Both the position numbers and the translations under genes were made by a program. From the NCBI GenBank assembly GCA_000174895.1, contig ACOK01000112.1:1-64000 (forward strand): 64,000 bases of DNA, written 5' to 3'. This DNA comes from Ruminococcus flavefaciens FD-1 (lineage in GTDB: Bacteria > Bacillota > Clostridia > Oscillospirales > Ruminococcaceae). The notes beneath the pieces were generated by a model. It was not told where the DNA came from, did not search any database, and saw only the letters and a program-made list of their open reading frames with translations. Shown here piece after piece: positions 54,191 through 62,274 of this stretch; the stretch's first letter is position 1, and each line of letters opens with the position of its first letter.

Positions 54191-55771
54191 TTATTTTCCG
54201 CTCTCACCGTAATTTGATAGTACACGGGCGGAGGGATCATTTACATCACAGCCCTCCCAATCTTTATTCGGCATCCAGAAATCAACTACCATTTCGCTGT
54301 TATTCGGATAGAACTTCTCAAATATCTCACGGTAAAGCAACGACTCCTTGGTAAAGGGCTTTGCATGGGAATACTTTGTGCAGTCAAGCTCAAATTCTTC
54401 GTCCAAATAATAATTCTCGGCATATTCTTTAAGGTGATCCACCATAGAGTGACCTACCGCGTCTGAGAAAGCTGCCTTTTCACGGTAGAGTATATCGTGA
54501 GGCAGATAATCCCCCTCAAAAGCATGGCGAAGCAAGTATTTTCCTTTATTGTATTTATTGATCTTCAATTCAGGATCGACAGCCATTACATATTTAACGA
54601 AGTCAAGGTCGCCAAAAGGAACTCTTGCTTCAAGAGAATTTACCGAGATACAACGATCTGCACGGAGAACATCATACATATGGAGTTCTTTTACACGCTT
54701 GACGGACTCCTTCTGAAAAGCTTCCGCAGACGGCGCAAAGTCTGTATACTTATAGCCGAAAAGCTCGTCTGAGATCTCCCCTGTGAGAAGGACGCGTATA
54801 TCGGTCTGTTCATGTATAGCTTTGCATAGCAGGTACATTCCTATGCTTGCACGAATTGTGGTTATATCATAAGTTCCGAGCAGATGTATGACATCTTCAA
54901 TAGCAGAAATCACATCATCTTTTGTGATAATGATCTCTGTATGATCGCTTCCGATATAGTCAGCCACCTGTTTAGCATATTTAAGGTCGATAGCATCCGT
55001 GTTCATGCCGATAGCGAAGGTCTTTATGGGCTTGTCGCTTTTTTTCTGTGCTATAGAGCATACAAGGGACGAGTCAAGACCGCCGGATAGTAAAAATCCG
55101 ACTCTTGCGTCCGAGTCGAGACGCTTTTCAACGCCTGCCACCAGCTTGTCATGTATATTTTTGCAAACAGTATCTATATCATCATGTATTACTTCTTTGA
55201 CCTCGGTGATATCGCAGTAGCAGTGGAACTTTCCGTCCTTGTAGTAATGTCCGGGAGGGAAAGGCATTATCTTTTTGCATATCTTTACAAGGTTTTTAGG
55301 CTCGCTGGCAAACACCATTGTGCCATCGTCGGACTTTCCGTAATACAGCGGACGTATGCCTATCGGGTCTCTTGCGGCTATGAATTGACGCTCAACACAA
55401 TCATATATAACACAGGCAAATTCAGCATCTAGCAGTGAGAACATTTCCGTTCCGTATTCTCTGTATAGGGGAAGAAGTATTTCGCAGTCGCTGTCGCTTC
55501 TGAAAATATAGCCCATATCAATGAGCTTGTCCCTGAGTTTTCTGAAACCATATATCTCGCCGTTACATACTGCAAAATCTCCATCAAGTTCAAAAGGCTG
55601 CATTCCCTCGGGAGTAAGTCCCATTATAGACAGGCGCTGAAAGCCGAGAATACCGTCGGGTACCTTTACTATCCTTTGATCGTCAGGACCTCGTGAGACT
55701 GTAGTCTTAAGACCCTCCATAACTTTTCCTGTACCGCCGCTGATGCCGCAGTAACACATTATCGTACACAT
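54191..55771 (-). CDS. asnB: asparagine synthase (glutamine-hydrolysing)
   Basis: A 526-residue enzyme making asparagine from aspartate, ATP and glutamine. The N-terminal glutaminase domain begins with the Cys2 nucleophile (MCTIMCYCG) and has SRGPDDQ and FAVCNGEIYG. The C-terminal synthetase has the ATP loop LLSGGLDSSLV near 228 and GEISDELFGY near 330. It uses the eukaryote-like AsnB type length. GGAGGAAT stands before the ATG. Expressed from leader 5, with the amidotransferase gene following. Confidence 0.93.
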   Translation of the reverse strand: MCTIMCYCGISGGTGKVMEGLKTTVSRGPDDQRIVKVPDGILGFQRLSIMGLTPEGMQPFELDGDFAVCNGEIYGFRKLRDKLIDMGYIFRSDSDCEILLPLYREYGTEMFSLLDAEFACVIYDCVERQFIAARDPIGIRPLYYGKSDDGTMVFASEPKNLVKICKKIMPFPPGHYYKDGKFHCYCDITEVKEVIHDDIDTVCKNIHDKLVAGVEKRLDSDARVGFLLSGGLDSSLVCSIAQKKSDKPIKTFAIGMNTDAIDLKYAKQVADYIGSDHTEIIITKDDVISAIEDVIHLLGTYDITTIRASIGMYLLCKAIHEQTDIRVLLTGEISDELFGYKYTDFAPSAEAFQKESVKRVKELHMYDVLRADRCISVNSLEARVPFGDLDFVKYVMAVDPELKINKYNKGKYLLRHAFEGDYLPHDILYREKAAFSDAVGHSMVDHLKEYAENYYLDEEFELDCTKYSHAKPFTKESLLYREIFEKFYPNNSEMVVDFWMPNKDWEGCDVNDPSARVLSNYGESGK

Positions 55772-55807
55772 TTCTGTATTCCTCCAACGTTTGATAAATA
55801 ATAAAAA

Positions 55808-55886
55808 AAGGCGTTCCAGCAGACAAATAATCTGCTAAAACGTCCTTGTTTAGAAACATACTATCACTTTTAAGCTGAAATGTCAA
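55808..55886 (-). promoter_or_regulatory. nitrogen-type leader 5 (asnB)
   Basis: Minus strand TTGACA (55881-55886), 17 bp, TAGTAT (55858-55863). ACAAGGACGTTTTAGCAGA pairs with TCTGCTGGAACGCCTT (55808-55847), then TTTTTATT. Confidence 0.7.
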
Positions 55887-55985
55887 CAGAAAAAAAGGTT
55901 AATCTTGCTTTTATGTTAAAATTTGATAGATGTTTTCATCAAATTCACAGTAAAATGTGAGATAGGCCAAATTTTAAAAAAGCTA

Positions 55986-56137
55986 TTGACAAATCGAAGT
56001 AAAGGGAATATAATGGCATTGTAAACAGCAAGGGCGCTGCAGACTATTAGTCTGCGGCGCTGTTTTGGTTTTATAGCGCTAAATCCACGCACAATGGGGT
56101 GTATGATGTACTGAGTTGTCGGTACATCGTACACTCC
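55986..56137 (+). promoter_or_regulatory. nitrogen-type leader 6 with second hairpin (amt-glnA)
   Basis: TTGACA (55986-55991), 17 bp, TATAAT (56009-56014). AGCAAGGGCGCTGCAGAC pairs with GTCTGCGGCGC (hairpin 56034-56060), then TGTTTTGGTTTT. A second long hairpin, GGGGTGTATGATGTAC (56096-56111) with GTACATCGTACACTCC (56122-56137), then TTTGTTATTT, precedes the start codon. Only this leader has two. Confidence 0.75.
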
Positions 56138-56176
56138 TTTGTTATTTCTGCTGTAACTTTTTAAGGAGGTATTTAT

Positions 56177-57985
56177 ATGGACACTCAGACGATCTTACAA
56201 CAAGCCATGGATGAGACAAATGGTGTAATCTTTGGTGTATGGTTCCTTATCGGAGCTGCACTTGTATTCTTCATGCAGGCAGGATTTGCTATGGTGGAGA
56301 CAGGCTTCACACGGGCAAAGAACGCAGGCAATATCATTATGAAAAACCTTATGGACTTCTGTATCGGTACAGTTGTTTTCATTCTTATAGGCTTCGGACT
56401 TCTCTTTGGTGAAGATTTAGTCGGAATAATCGGACAGCCCGGATTTGATATTTTCACATCCTACGGTTCATTCGATTGGTCCAACTTCGTATTCAACCTT
56501 GTATTTTGCGCAACAACAGCAACTATCGTTTCTGGTGCAATGGCTGAACGTACTAAGTTCTTATCCTACTGTGTATACTCAGCTATCATCAGTGCTATCG
56601 TTTATCCTATTGAAGCTCACTGGGGCTGGGGCGGCGGCTGGCTGGCTCAGTGGGGATTCCACGATTTCGCAGGTTCAGCACATATCCATATGGTCGGCGG
56701 TATCGCAGCTCTCGTTGGTGCAGCTATACTCGGCCCCCGTATCGGTAAGTTCACAAAAACTAAGGACGGCGATATCAAGGTCAACGCCATTCCCGGTCAT
56801 AACCTTACAATAGGAGCTCTCGGATGCTTCATACTCTGGTTTGGCTGGTATGGATTCAACGGTGCAGCTTGTACTTCGGTTGATCAGCTCGGTTCAGTAT
56901 TCCTTACAACAACAGTTGCTCCTGCAATCGCAACTGTTACTTGTATGATATTCACATGGTTAAAATATGGCAAGCCTGATGTTTCAATGTGTCTTAACGC
57001 TTCATTGGCTGGACTTGTTGGTATCACAGCTCCCTGCGATGTTACAGACTGTCTCGGTGCTTCTATCATAGGTATCGTTTCCGGACTTTTGGTATGCTTC
57101 GGCGTTTGGTTCCTTGATTATAAACTCCACATCGACGATCCTGTTGGTGCAGTAGCAGTTCACATGATGAACGGAATCTGGGGAACTATAGCAGTTGGTC
57201 TCTTTGCAAATCCTGATGTTCCCGGTTATTCACTGGCTGACCAGAACGGTAATCAGCTCGCAGGTCTCTTCTACGGTGGTGGCTTCGGACTTCTTGGCAG
57301 ACAGCTCACAGGATTCGCAGCAATTGCAGCATTTACGGCAATCGCAATGACAATAGTATTCTTTGCTATTAAAAAGACCATCGGTCTCCGCGCTTCTGAG
57401 CAGGAGGAGATCATTGGTCTTGATGTTACAGAGCACGGTCTTATATCCTCTTATGCAGACTTTGCACCTGCTCTTACAGATGCCGGAATGTATGGTTATA
57501 CAAAAGATGACGCAAAGAGCGTTAAAAAGGTCGGAACTTCCGACACACCTGCTGTTCCCGTTGACAAGGCAGTTGAAGTTGAGAACTATTCAGTTCCTTC
57601 ACCAGACGGTATAAACAAGCTTACCAACATTGTAGTCATATTCAAACAGCAAAAGCTCCAGCAGTTCATTGAGGCTATGGAAGCTATAGACGTAAAGGGC
57701 ATAACAGTTACAAATGTTCTCGGCTGCGGAATGCAGAACGGACAGACAAACTACTATCGTGGTACTACAGTAGAAATGAATCTGCTTCCTAAGGTAAAAG
57801 CTGAGATCGCAGTATGTGCAGTTCCTGTGGAGAAGGTAGTTGCAGCAGCTAAGGCAGCCCTCTACACAGGTAACTACGGTGATGGTAAGATGTTCATTTA
57901 TGACATTGAAAACATTATCAAGATTCGTACAGGTGAGGAAGGCTATAATGCTCTCCACGATTCAGCTGAATGGGAAAAAGCATAA
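56177..57985 (+). CDS. amt: ammonium transporter with C-terminal PII domain
   Basis: A 602-residue membrane protein. Residues 1-430 are an Amt/Rh channel with about 11 helices; FVFF-type pore residues and the AHWGWGGGWL and GAAILGPRIGK motifs are visible, and the twin pore histidines fall in HIHMVGG and AVHMMNGIWGT. Residues about 485-600 are a PII (GlnK/GlnB) domain: NKLTNIVVIFKQQKLQQFIEAM, VTNVLGCGMQNG, and the C-terminal GKMFIYDIENIIKIRTGEEG. The T-loop reads YRGTTVEMNLLPKVK, without the Tyr that is uridylylated in GlnB. A fused sensor gives one-to-one control of the channel by 2-oxoglutarate and ATP/ADP. Followed by glutamine synthetase III. Confidence 0.92.
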   Translation: MDTQTILQQAMDETNGVIFGVWFLIGAALVFFMQAGFAMVETGFTRAKNAGNIIMKNLMDFCIGTVVFILIGFGLLFGEDLVGIIGQPGFDIFTSYGSFDWSNFVFNLVFCATTATIVSGAMAERTKFLSYCVYSAIISAIVYPIEAHWGWGGGWLAQWGFHDFAGSAHIHMVGGIAALVGAAILGPRIGKFTKTKDGDIKVNAIPGHNLTIGALGCFILWFGWYGFNGAACTSVDQLGSVFLTTTVAPAIATVTCMIFTWLKYGKPDVSMCLNASLAGLVGITAPCDVTDCLGASIIGIVSGLLVCFGVWFLDYKLHIDDPVGAVAVHMMNGIWGTIAVGLFANPDVPGYSLADQNGNQLAGLFYGGGFGLLGRQLTGFAAIAAFTAIAMTIVFFAIKKTIGLRASEQEEIIGLDVTEHGLISSYADFAPALTDAGMYGYTKDDAKSVKKVGTSDTPAVPVDKAVEVENYSVPSPDGINKLTNIVVIFKQQKLQQFIEAMEAIDVKGITVTNVLGCGMQNGQTNYYRGTTVEMNLLPKVKAEIAVCAVPVEKVVAAAKAALYTGNYGDGKMFIYDIENIIKIRTGEEGYNALHDSAEWEKA

Positions 57986-57998
57986 TATTACAGTGTCG

Positions 57999-58029
57999 CT
58001 GCGGATAATAATTACAAAATTATCCGCAG
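57999..58029 (+). other. intercistronic hairpin, amt to glutamine synthetase
   Basis: CTGCGGATAAT pairs with ATTATCCGCAG, no T-run. Probably adjusts mRNA stability between the two genes. Confidence 0.6.
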
Positions 58030-58067
58030 TTGATAACACATTTATATAATACCGGGAGGTAATTACA

Positions 58068-60155
58068 ATGGAAAAAATAACTGATTTCTTTGGTTCAATG
58101 GTATTTGATGACAGAATAATGAAGGCTACACTTTCAGAGAAGGTGTATAAGTCACTGAAAAGAACTATTGTCAAGGGAACTCCACTTGATATATCCGTTG
58201 CCAATGCAGTAGCTGCAGCCATGAAGGAATGGGCGGTAGAAAAGGGCGCCACACACTACACACACTGGTTCCAGCCTCTGACAGGACTGACAGCAGAGAA
58301 GCACGACAGCTTCATTTCTCCTGCTCCAGACGGCAGAGTTATCATGGAATTCTCAGGCAAGGAGCTTGTAAAAGGCGAACCCGACGCTTCTTCGTTCCCA
58401 TCGGGAGGGCTTCGTGCCACATTTGAAGCCCGCGGCTACACAGCTTGGGATCCGACTTCATATGCATTCATCAAGGATGGCACACTCTACATTCCTACAG
58501 CATTCTGCTCATACACAGGTGAAGCACTGGATAAGAAGGTGCCGCTTCTCCGATCTATGGAGGCTATCAATAAGCAGGCACTGCGTATCTTAAAACTTTT
58601 CGGAAACACAAGCGTAAAGAGTGTAAAGACCTCCGTTGGTCCCGAGCAGGAATACTTCCTTGTTGACCGTGATATGTGGAAGCAAAGAAAAGACCTCATT
58701 ATGACAGGAAGAACTCTCTTCGGTGCTATGCCGCCTAAGGGACAGGAAATGGACGATCACTATTTCGGATCTATCAAGCCAAGAGTTGCAGAGTATATGG
58801 CTGATCTGGACAGAGAACTCTGGAAGCTCGGTATTCTTGCCAAGACCAAACACAATGAAGTAGCTCCTGCACAGCATGAACTTGCGCCTATCTATGATAC
58901 TACAAATATCGCCGCCGACCACAATCAGCTCACTATGGAGGTAATGCAGAAAGTTGCTCTCCGTCACGGACTTGTTTGTCTGCTCCACGAAAAGCCTTTT
59001 GCAGGCGTGAACGGTTCCGGCAAGCACAACAACTGGTCTATCTCCACAGATCAGGGTGAGAACCTTCTCTCCCCAGGCGAGACACCTGCTGAAAATGCAC
59101 AGTTCCTGCTGTTCCTTGCAGCGGTTATCAAGGCTGTTGACGATTATCAGGACCTGCTGAGACTTTCCGTAGCAACCGCAGGCAACGATCACCGTCTCGG
59201 TGCAAACGAAGCTCCGCCTGCTGTTATCTCTATTTTTCTCGGCGACGAGCTGACAGCTGTCCTCGACGCTATCGAGACAGACACTCCCTACGGCGGAACT
59301 ACTAAAGAGAAAATGAAACTCGGCGTTGATGTGCTTCCTCAGTTCAGCAAGGACACTACTGACCGCAACCGTACTTCGCCTTTTGCATTTACCGGAAACA
59401 AGTTTGAATTCCGCATGCTGGGTTCTTCTAACAGCATCTCCTGTGCAAATATCCATCTCAACGGAGCTGTTGCAGAGGTGCTGAGGCAATTTGCCGACAA
59501 GCTCGAAAAGGCAAAGGACTTCAACAAGGCGCTCCATGACCTTATCCGCAAGACTATCAAGGATCACAAGCGTATCATCTTCAACGGAAACGGCTATGAC
59601 GATGCATGGATAGCCGAGGCCGAAAAGCGCGGACTTATGAACCTTAAGACTACAGCTGACGCAATGCCGCATATCTGCGACAAGAAGAATGTGGAAATGC
59701 TCACATCTCATGGTATATTCACAGAGGCTGAGATATTCTCACGCCGTGATATAATGCTCGAAAACTATGTAAAGACTGTCAACATTGAAGCTACAACAAT
59801 GGTGGATATGGCTCGTAAGGAGATAATCCCTGCTGTTGCCAAGTTTGCTGCTGATACTGCTTCTGCTGTCTCTGTTAAAAAGAGCGTATCCAAGGCTGAA
59901 TGCAAGTACGAGACAAAGCTTGTCACCGAACTCTCAGAGCTTATAGACGAAATGGACACTGCCACAACAGAACTCGAAACTGCGATTGCCGAATTCAAGG
60001 GTATCGATGAGATAATAAAGGCTTCTGAGTTTGTCCGCGACACAATGCTGCCGGCTATGGATAAGCTCCGCAGTGCAGCTGACAAGGCTGAGACAGTAAC
60101 GTCCGAGACCTACTGGCCGTTCCCTGCGTACGATAAGCTCCTTTTTGGAGTATAA
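58068..60155 (+). CDS. glnN: glutamine synthetase type III
   Basis: A 695-residue enzyme assimilating ammonium into glutamine. The length and order are those of type [14 protein letters not shown] at the start, [11 protein letters not shown] near 187 and [28 protein letters not shown] near 262 (the family's conserved metal and substrate core), [19 protein letters not shown] near 370, and a C-terminal coiled-coil tail (about 600-680). This type is typical of Bacteroides and Ruminococcaceae. GGGAGG upstream. In an operon with the transporter-PII gene. Confidence 0.95.
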   Translation: MEKITDFFGSMVFDDRIMKATLSEKVYKSLKRTIVKGTPLDISVANAVAAAMKEWAVEKGATHYTHWFQPLTGLTAEKHDSFISPAPDGRVIMEFSGKELVKGEPDASSFPSGGLRATFEARGYTAWDPTSYAFIKDGTLYIPTAFCSYTGEALDKKVPLLRSMEAINKQALRILKLFGNTSVKSVKTSVGPEQEYFLVDRDMWKQRKDLIMTGRTLFGAMPPKGQEMDDHYFGSIKPRVAEYMADLDRELWKLGILAKTKHNEVAPAQHELAPIYDTTNIAADHNQLTMEVMQKVALRHGLVCLLHEKPFAGVNGSGKHNNWSISTDQGENLLSPGETPAENAQFLLFLAAVIKAVDDYQDLLRLSVATAGNDHRLGANEAPPAVISIFLGDELTAVLDAIETDTPYGGTTKEKMKLGVDVLPQFSKDTTDRNRTSPFAFTGNKFEFRMLGSSNSISCANIHLNGAVAEVLRQFADKLEKAKDFNKALHDLIRKTIKDHKRIIFNGNGYDDAWIAEAEKRGLMNLKTTADAMPHICDKKNVEMLTSHGIFTEAEIFSRRDIMLENYVKTVNIEATTMVDMARKEIIPAVAKFAADTASAVSVKKSVSKAECKYETKLVTELSELIDEMDTATTELETAIAEFKGIDEIIKASEFVRDTMLPAMDKLRSAADKAETVTSETYWPFPAYDKLLFGV

Positions 60156-60212
60156 TCATTTAAAAGCCTGAGAAAGTCTTTTTATAGATATCTCCTTAAA
60201 ATACAGCATAAA

Positions 60213-60254
60213 CTACAGAGCCAACAGCATTTAGCTGTTGGTTTTGTAGTTTTC
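60213..60254. terminator. terminator of glutamine synthetase
   Basis: ACTACA and CCAACAGC pair with GCTGTTGG and TGTAGT, loop ATTTA; T-rich 3' side. Confidence 0.7.
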
Positions 60255-60268
60255 GGGTAATACCATTG

Positions 60269-61420
60269 TTATATCTTAATCAATTTCTGATACTCCTCCA
60301 TCTCCAGCTCGCCATCAGCAGCTTTAGTTCGCAGCTCAATAGCGTGCTCTCCCCACTCAGCGAACTGTGACTTGCTCATTTTCTTTTTCATATAGCGAGC
60401 GTAGTGCTGCTTGTATGCGCGGTTGTATATTTCCCAAACAGGATCACTCTTTATCTTCTCCTTGAAGTTATGGCTCATTGCATTGTCACGACAGGTCTTT
60501 GGAGGATTACTGCTGACCAGTCGCTTGCAGTAGTGTGAAAACGTTGTATGCTTCATGATAAACCACCGACCACAGTTGCGGCACTTGACAGGCATGAACT
60601 TCTCCTCAATGCACTTGAACAATTCAAAATACAGAAAGGCTCCCAGCGATGTGAAACGATAAGTCTCACAGAGTATGGGACCTTTTTTCGTTTCGACAAC
60701 TGTGTGTCCCATGCACATACTTCCGCTTGAAATAACGCCTCTATATTTTTGAAATGTGTCAATCACTTTCTGAGTTGTCGGATAACTGTTGTGGTTACAA
60801 AGTTCGTCTACAAACGGCATAAAGATTTTCTTGACGCGGATAATGTCCTCGATAAAAGTTGAGAACTCGTTCGTCATCTGTTCGATACAAGTTGTGAAGT
60901 CTGCGGCGTCTTTTCTGTTTTCATAGTTGCTAAAAACCTTCTTGCTGTCAAATTCGTAGTCAGATAATGCTCGCAGTTCGTTCAAATCTTCTGTGATATA
61001 CATTTCCTCATAGGACACAGGAGTGCTCTCTGCGTCGACAAAGTGTTCGTTGTAGTCATCGACTTCAAACTCCGAGTCTTCATAGAAAGGCTCGTCAAAG
61101 ATGTCGTTGTAGTATGCGAACAGATTTCTCAGCAGACCGTGCCTGAAATGTTTTGTGTCGTATGGCGGAAGTGACTTTGCAATGTCCATGATGCTATCGT
61201 ATGTGAATTCTATTTCCTGTGCACACTTTCCTATGTCAGCAGGACAGAACAAGGAACTGATGTTCAGCTCAGACTTTGCACGTTCACATACGTCAAATAG
61301 TTCACCTAAGTCATAAAAATTCATTGAAAAATAGCACAGAAGTATCTCTCCGAGCGGATAGACTCTGCCGTCGTAAAGATATATTTTTCTGTCATGGTAG
61401 TGTGCTTCTATCTCAAACAT
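60269..61420 (-). CDS. unknown zinc-motif protein, 383 residues
   Basis: Mostly helical and acidic in the N-terminal two thirds. Near residue 285 it has a zinc-finger-like CRNCGRWFIMKHTTFSHYC with a preceding Cys/Tyr-rich patch, then CRDNAMSHNF and a basic helical C-terminus. This layout occurs in hypothetical proteins of Ruminococcaceae mobile elements, but I cannot assign a function. GAAAGGAG precedes the ATG. It is transcribed away from the winged-helix gene through a shared promoter region. Confidence 0.6.
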   Translation of the reverse strand: MFEIEAHYHDRKIYLYDGRVYPLGEILLCYFSMNFYDLGELFDVCERAKSELNISSLFCPADIGKCAQEIEFTYDSIMDIAKSLPPYDTKHFRHGLLRNLFAYYNDIFDEPFYEDSEFEVDDYNEHFVDAESTPVSYEEMYITEDLNELRALSDYEFDSKKVFSNYENRKDAADFTTCIEQMTNEFSTFIEDIIRVKKIFMPFVDELCNHNSYPTTQKVIDTFQKYRGVISSGSMCMGHTVVETKKGPILCETYRFTSLGAFLYFELFKCIEEKFMPVKCRNCGRWFIMKHTTFSHYCKRLVSSNPPKTCRDNAMSHNFKEKIKSDPVWEIYNRAYKQHYARYMKKKMSKSQFAEWGEHAIELRTKAADGELEMEEYQKLIKI

Positions 61421-61565
61421 AATAACTCCTTTCAGAAATAGTGTTCTATTTCATCAGAGTGCATAACACTGCGGTTTGCTTTGAAAACAGCTGTATAAAT
61501 AGCTGAAAGCTAAAAGTTTACAACTTGTTCATAAAAATAGATTATAGATTGAACTCGGTAGAGAT

Positions 61566-61609
61566 AGTATACTATATCTATTGACTTTTGTCAAGAGAGC
61601 GTGTATACT
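61566..61609. promoter_or_regulatory. divergent promoter pair with shared -35 palindrome
   Basis: Plus strand TTGACT (61581-61586), 17 bp, TATACT (61604-61609). Minus strand TTGACA (61589-61594), 17 bp, TATACT (61566-61571). The two -35 boxes form the palindrome TTGACTTTTGTCAA, so one bound polymerase or repressor would exclude the other. Confidence 0.75.
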
Positions 61610-61680
61610 GAATGCAGTTAAGACGTCCGGACACTCTTGACATCACAAGTAAAAACTCGAAACGCGAAAGGAAGATGTAG

Positions 61681-61992
61681 ATGAAAGATTTGAACGTTAT
61701 CAACTGCACAGCGTACTCTAACGGCGTCAATTCACCGCTTGAGTATCTCAACATCACTACGCCTGCCGAGTTCAAGGTGGTGATGGATTTACTCTGCTAC
61801 TACGACAGCGAAAAGAAAACCTCGACCATAAGCCGTACAGGTATTGCAAGAGATACTGCGATGTCAGTAAGCAATGTTGAGCGAGCGCTCAAAACTCTTG
61901 CACAGAAGGACATCATTCGTATCCACAACAACTATGCCGACAACGGTCGTCAGGTCGAGAACTCTTATGAGGTAGCGTTCCTCAAATATTAA
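61681..61992 (+). CDS. small winged-helix DNA-binding protein
   Basis: A 103-residue protein. Residues about 30-85 (FKVVMDLLCYYDSEKK, then the helix-turn-helix GIARDTAMSVSNVERALKTL and a wing) fit a MarR/replication-initiator type winged helix. It is similar in outline to regulators of small mobile elements. AAGGAAG before the ATG. Divergent from the zinc-motif gene, so probably its regulator. It overlaps the end of the convergent gene by 11 bp. Confidence 0.65.
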   Translation: MKDLNVINCTAYSNGVNSPLEYLNITTPAEFKVVMDLLCYYDSEKKTSTISRTGIARDTAMSVSNVERALKTLAQKDIIRIHNNYADNGRQVENSYEVAFLKY

Positions 61993-62253
61993 ATGTTATC
62001 CAATCTCCAGCATGCATCTTTTGATGTTTACTTAGTTTATCCAGTGAAGTTATAAGAGCTGAAGTGCGACGTTTCTCCATTGCTCGTTCCAAATCAAGGG
62101 AGCCATTATTCAAATATTTTTTTGCTTCATAGCTTTTGAGTGTGCTTGTCGAACATGCTGGATTGTTGTTCGTATCTTTTTTTGCCAGTCTTTTGGCTCT
62201 GTATACATTATATCTTCCAGCATTGTTAGCCTTTCCGATTTTAACGGTTTCAT
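61982..62253 (-). pseudogene. small gene with frameshift near its start
   Basis: GGAGGTG and ATG at 62253 start a frame that leaves the good reading frame after two codons. One added A in the AAA run gives MKTVKIGKANNAGRYNVYRA and continues, without stops, to DKLSKHQKMHAGDW near 61985 (about 90 residues). The alternative frame stops after 47 residues. The protein-like composition of the shifted frame suggests a single-base frameshift. Family unknown; basic and helical. Confidence 0.5.
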
Positions 62254-62274
62254 TTTACACCTCCGATTATATTT

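Noticed and set aside
58590-59711. 373-residue minus-strand frame in glutamine synthetase
   Set aside because: Shadow frame of a highly conserved gene.
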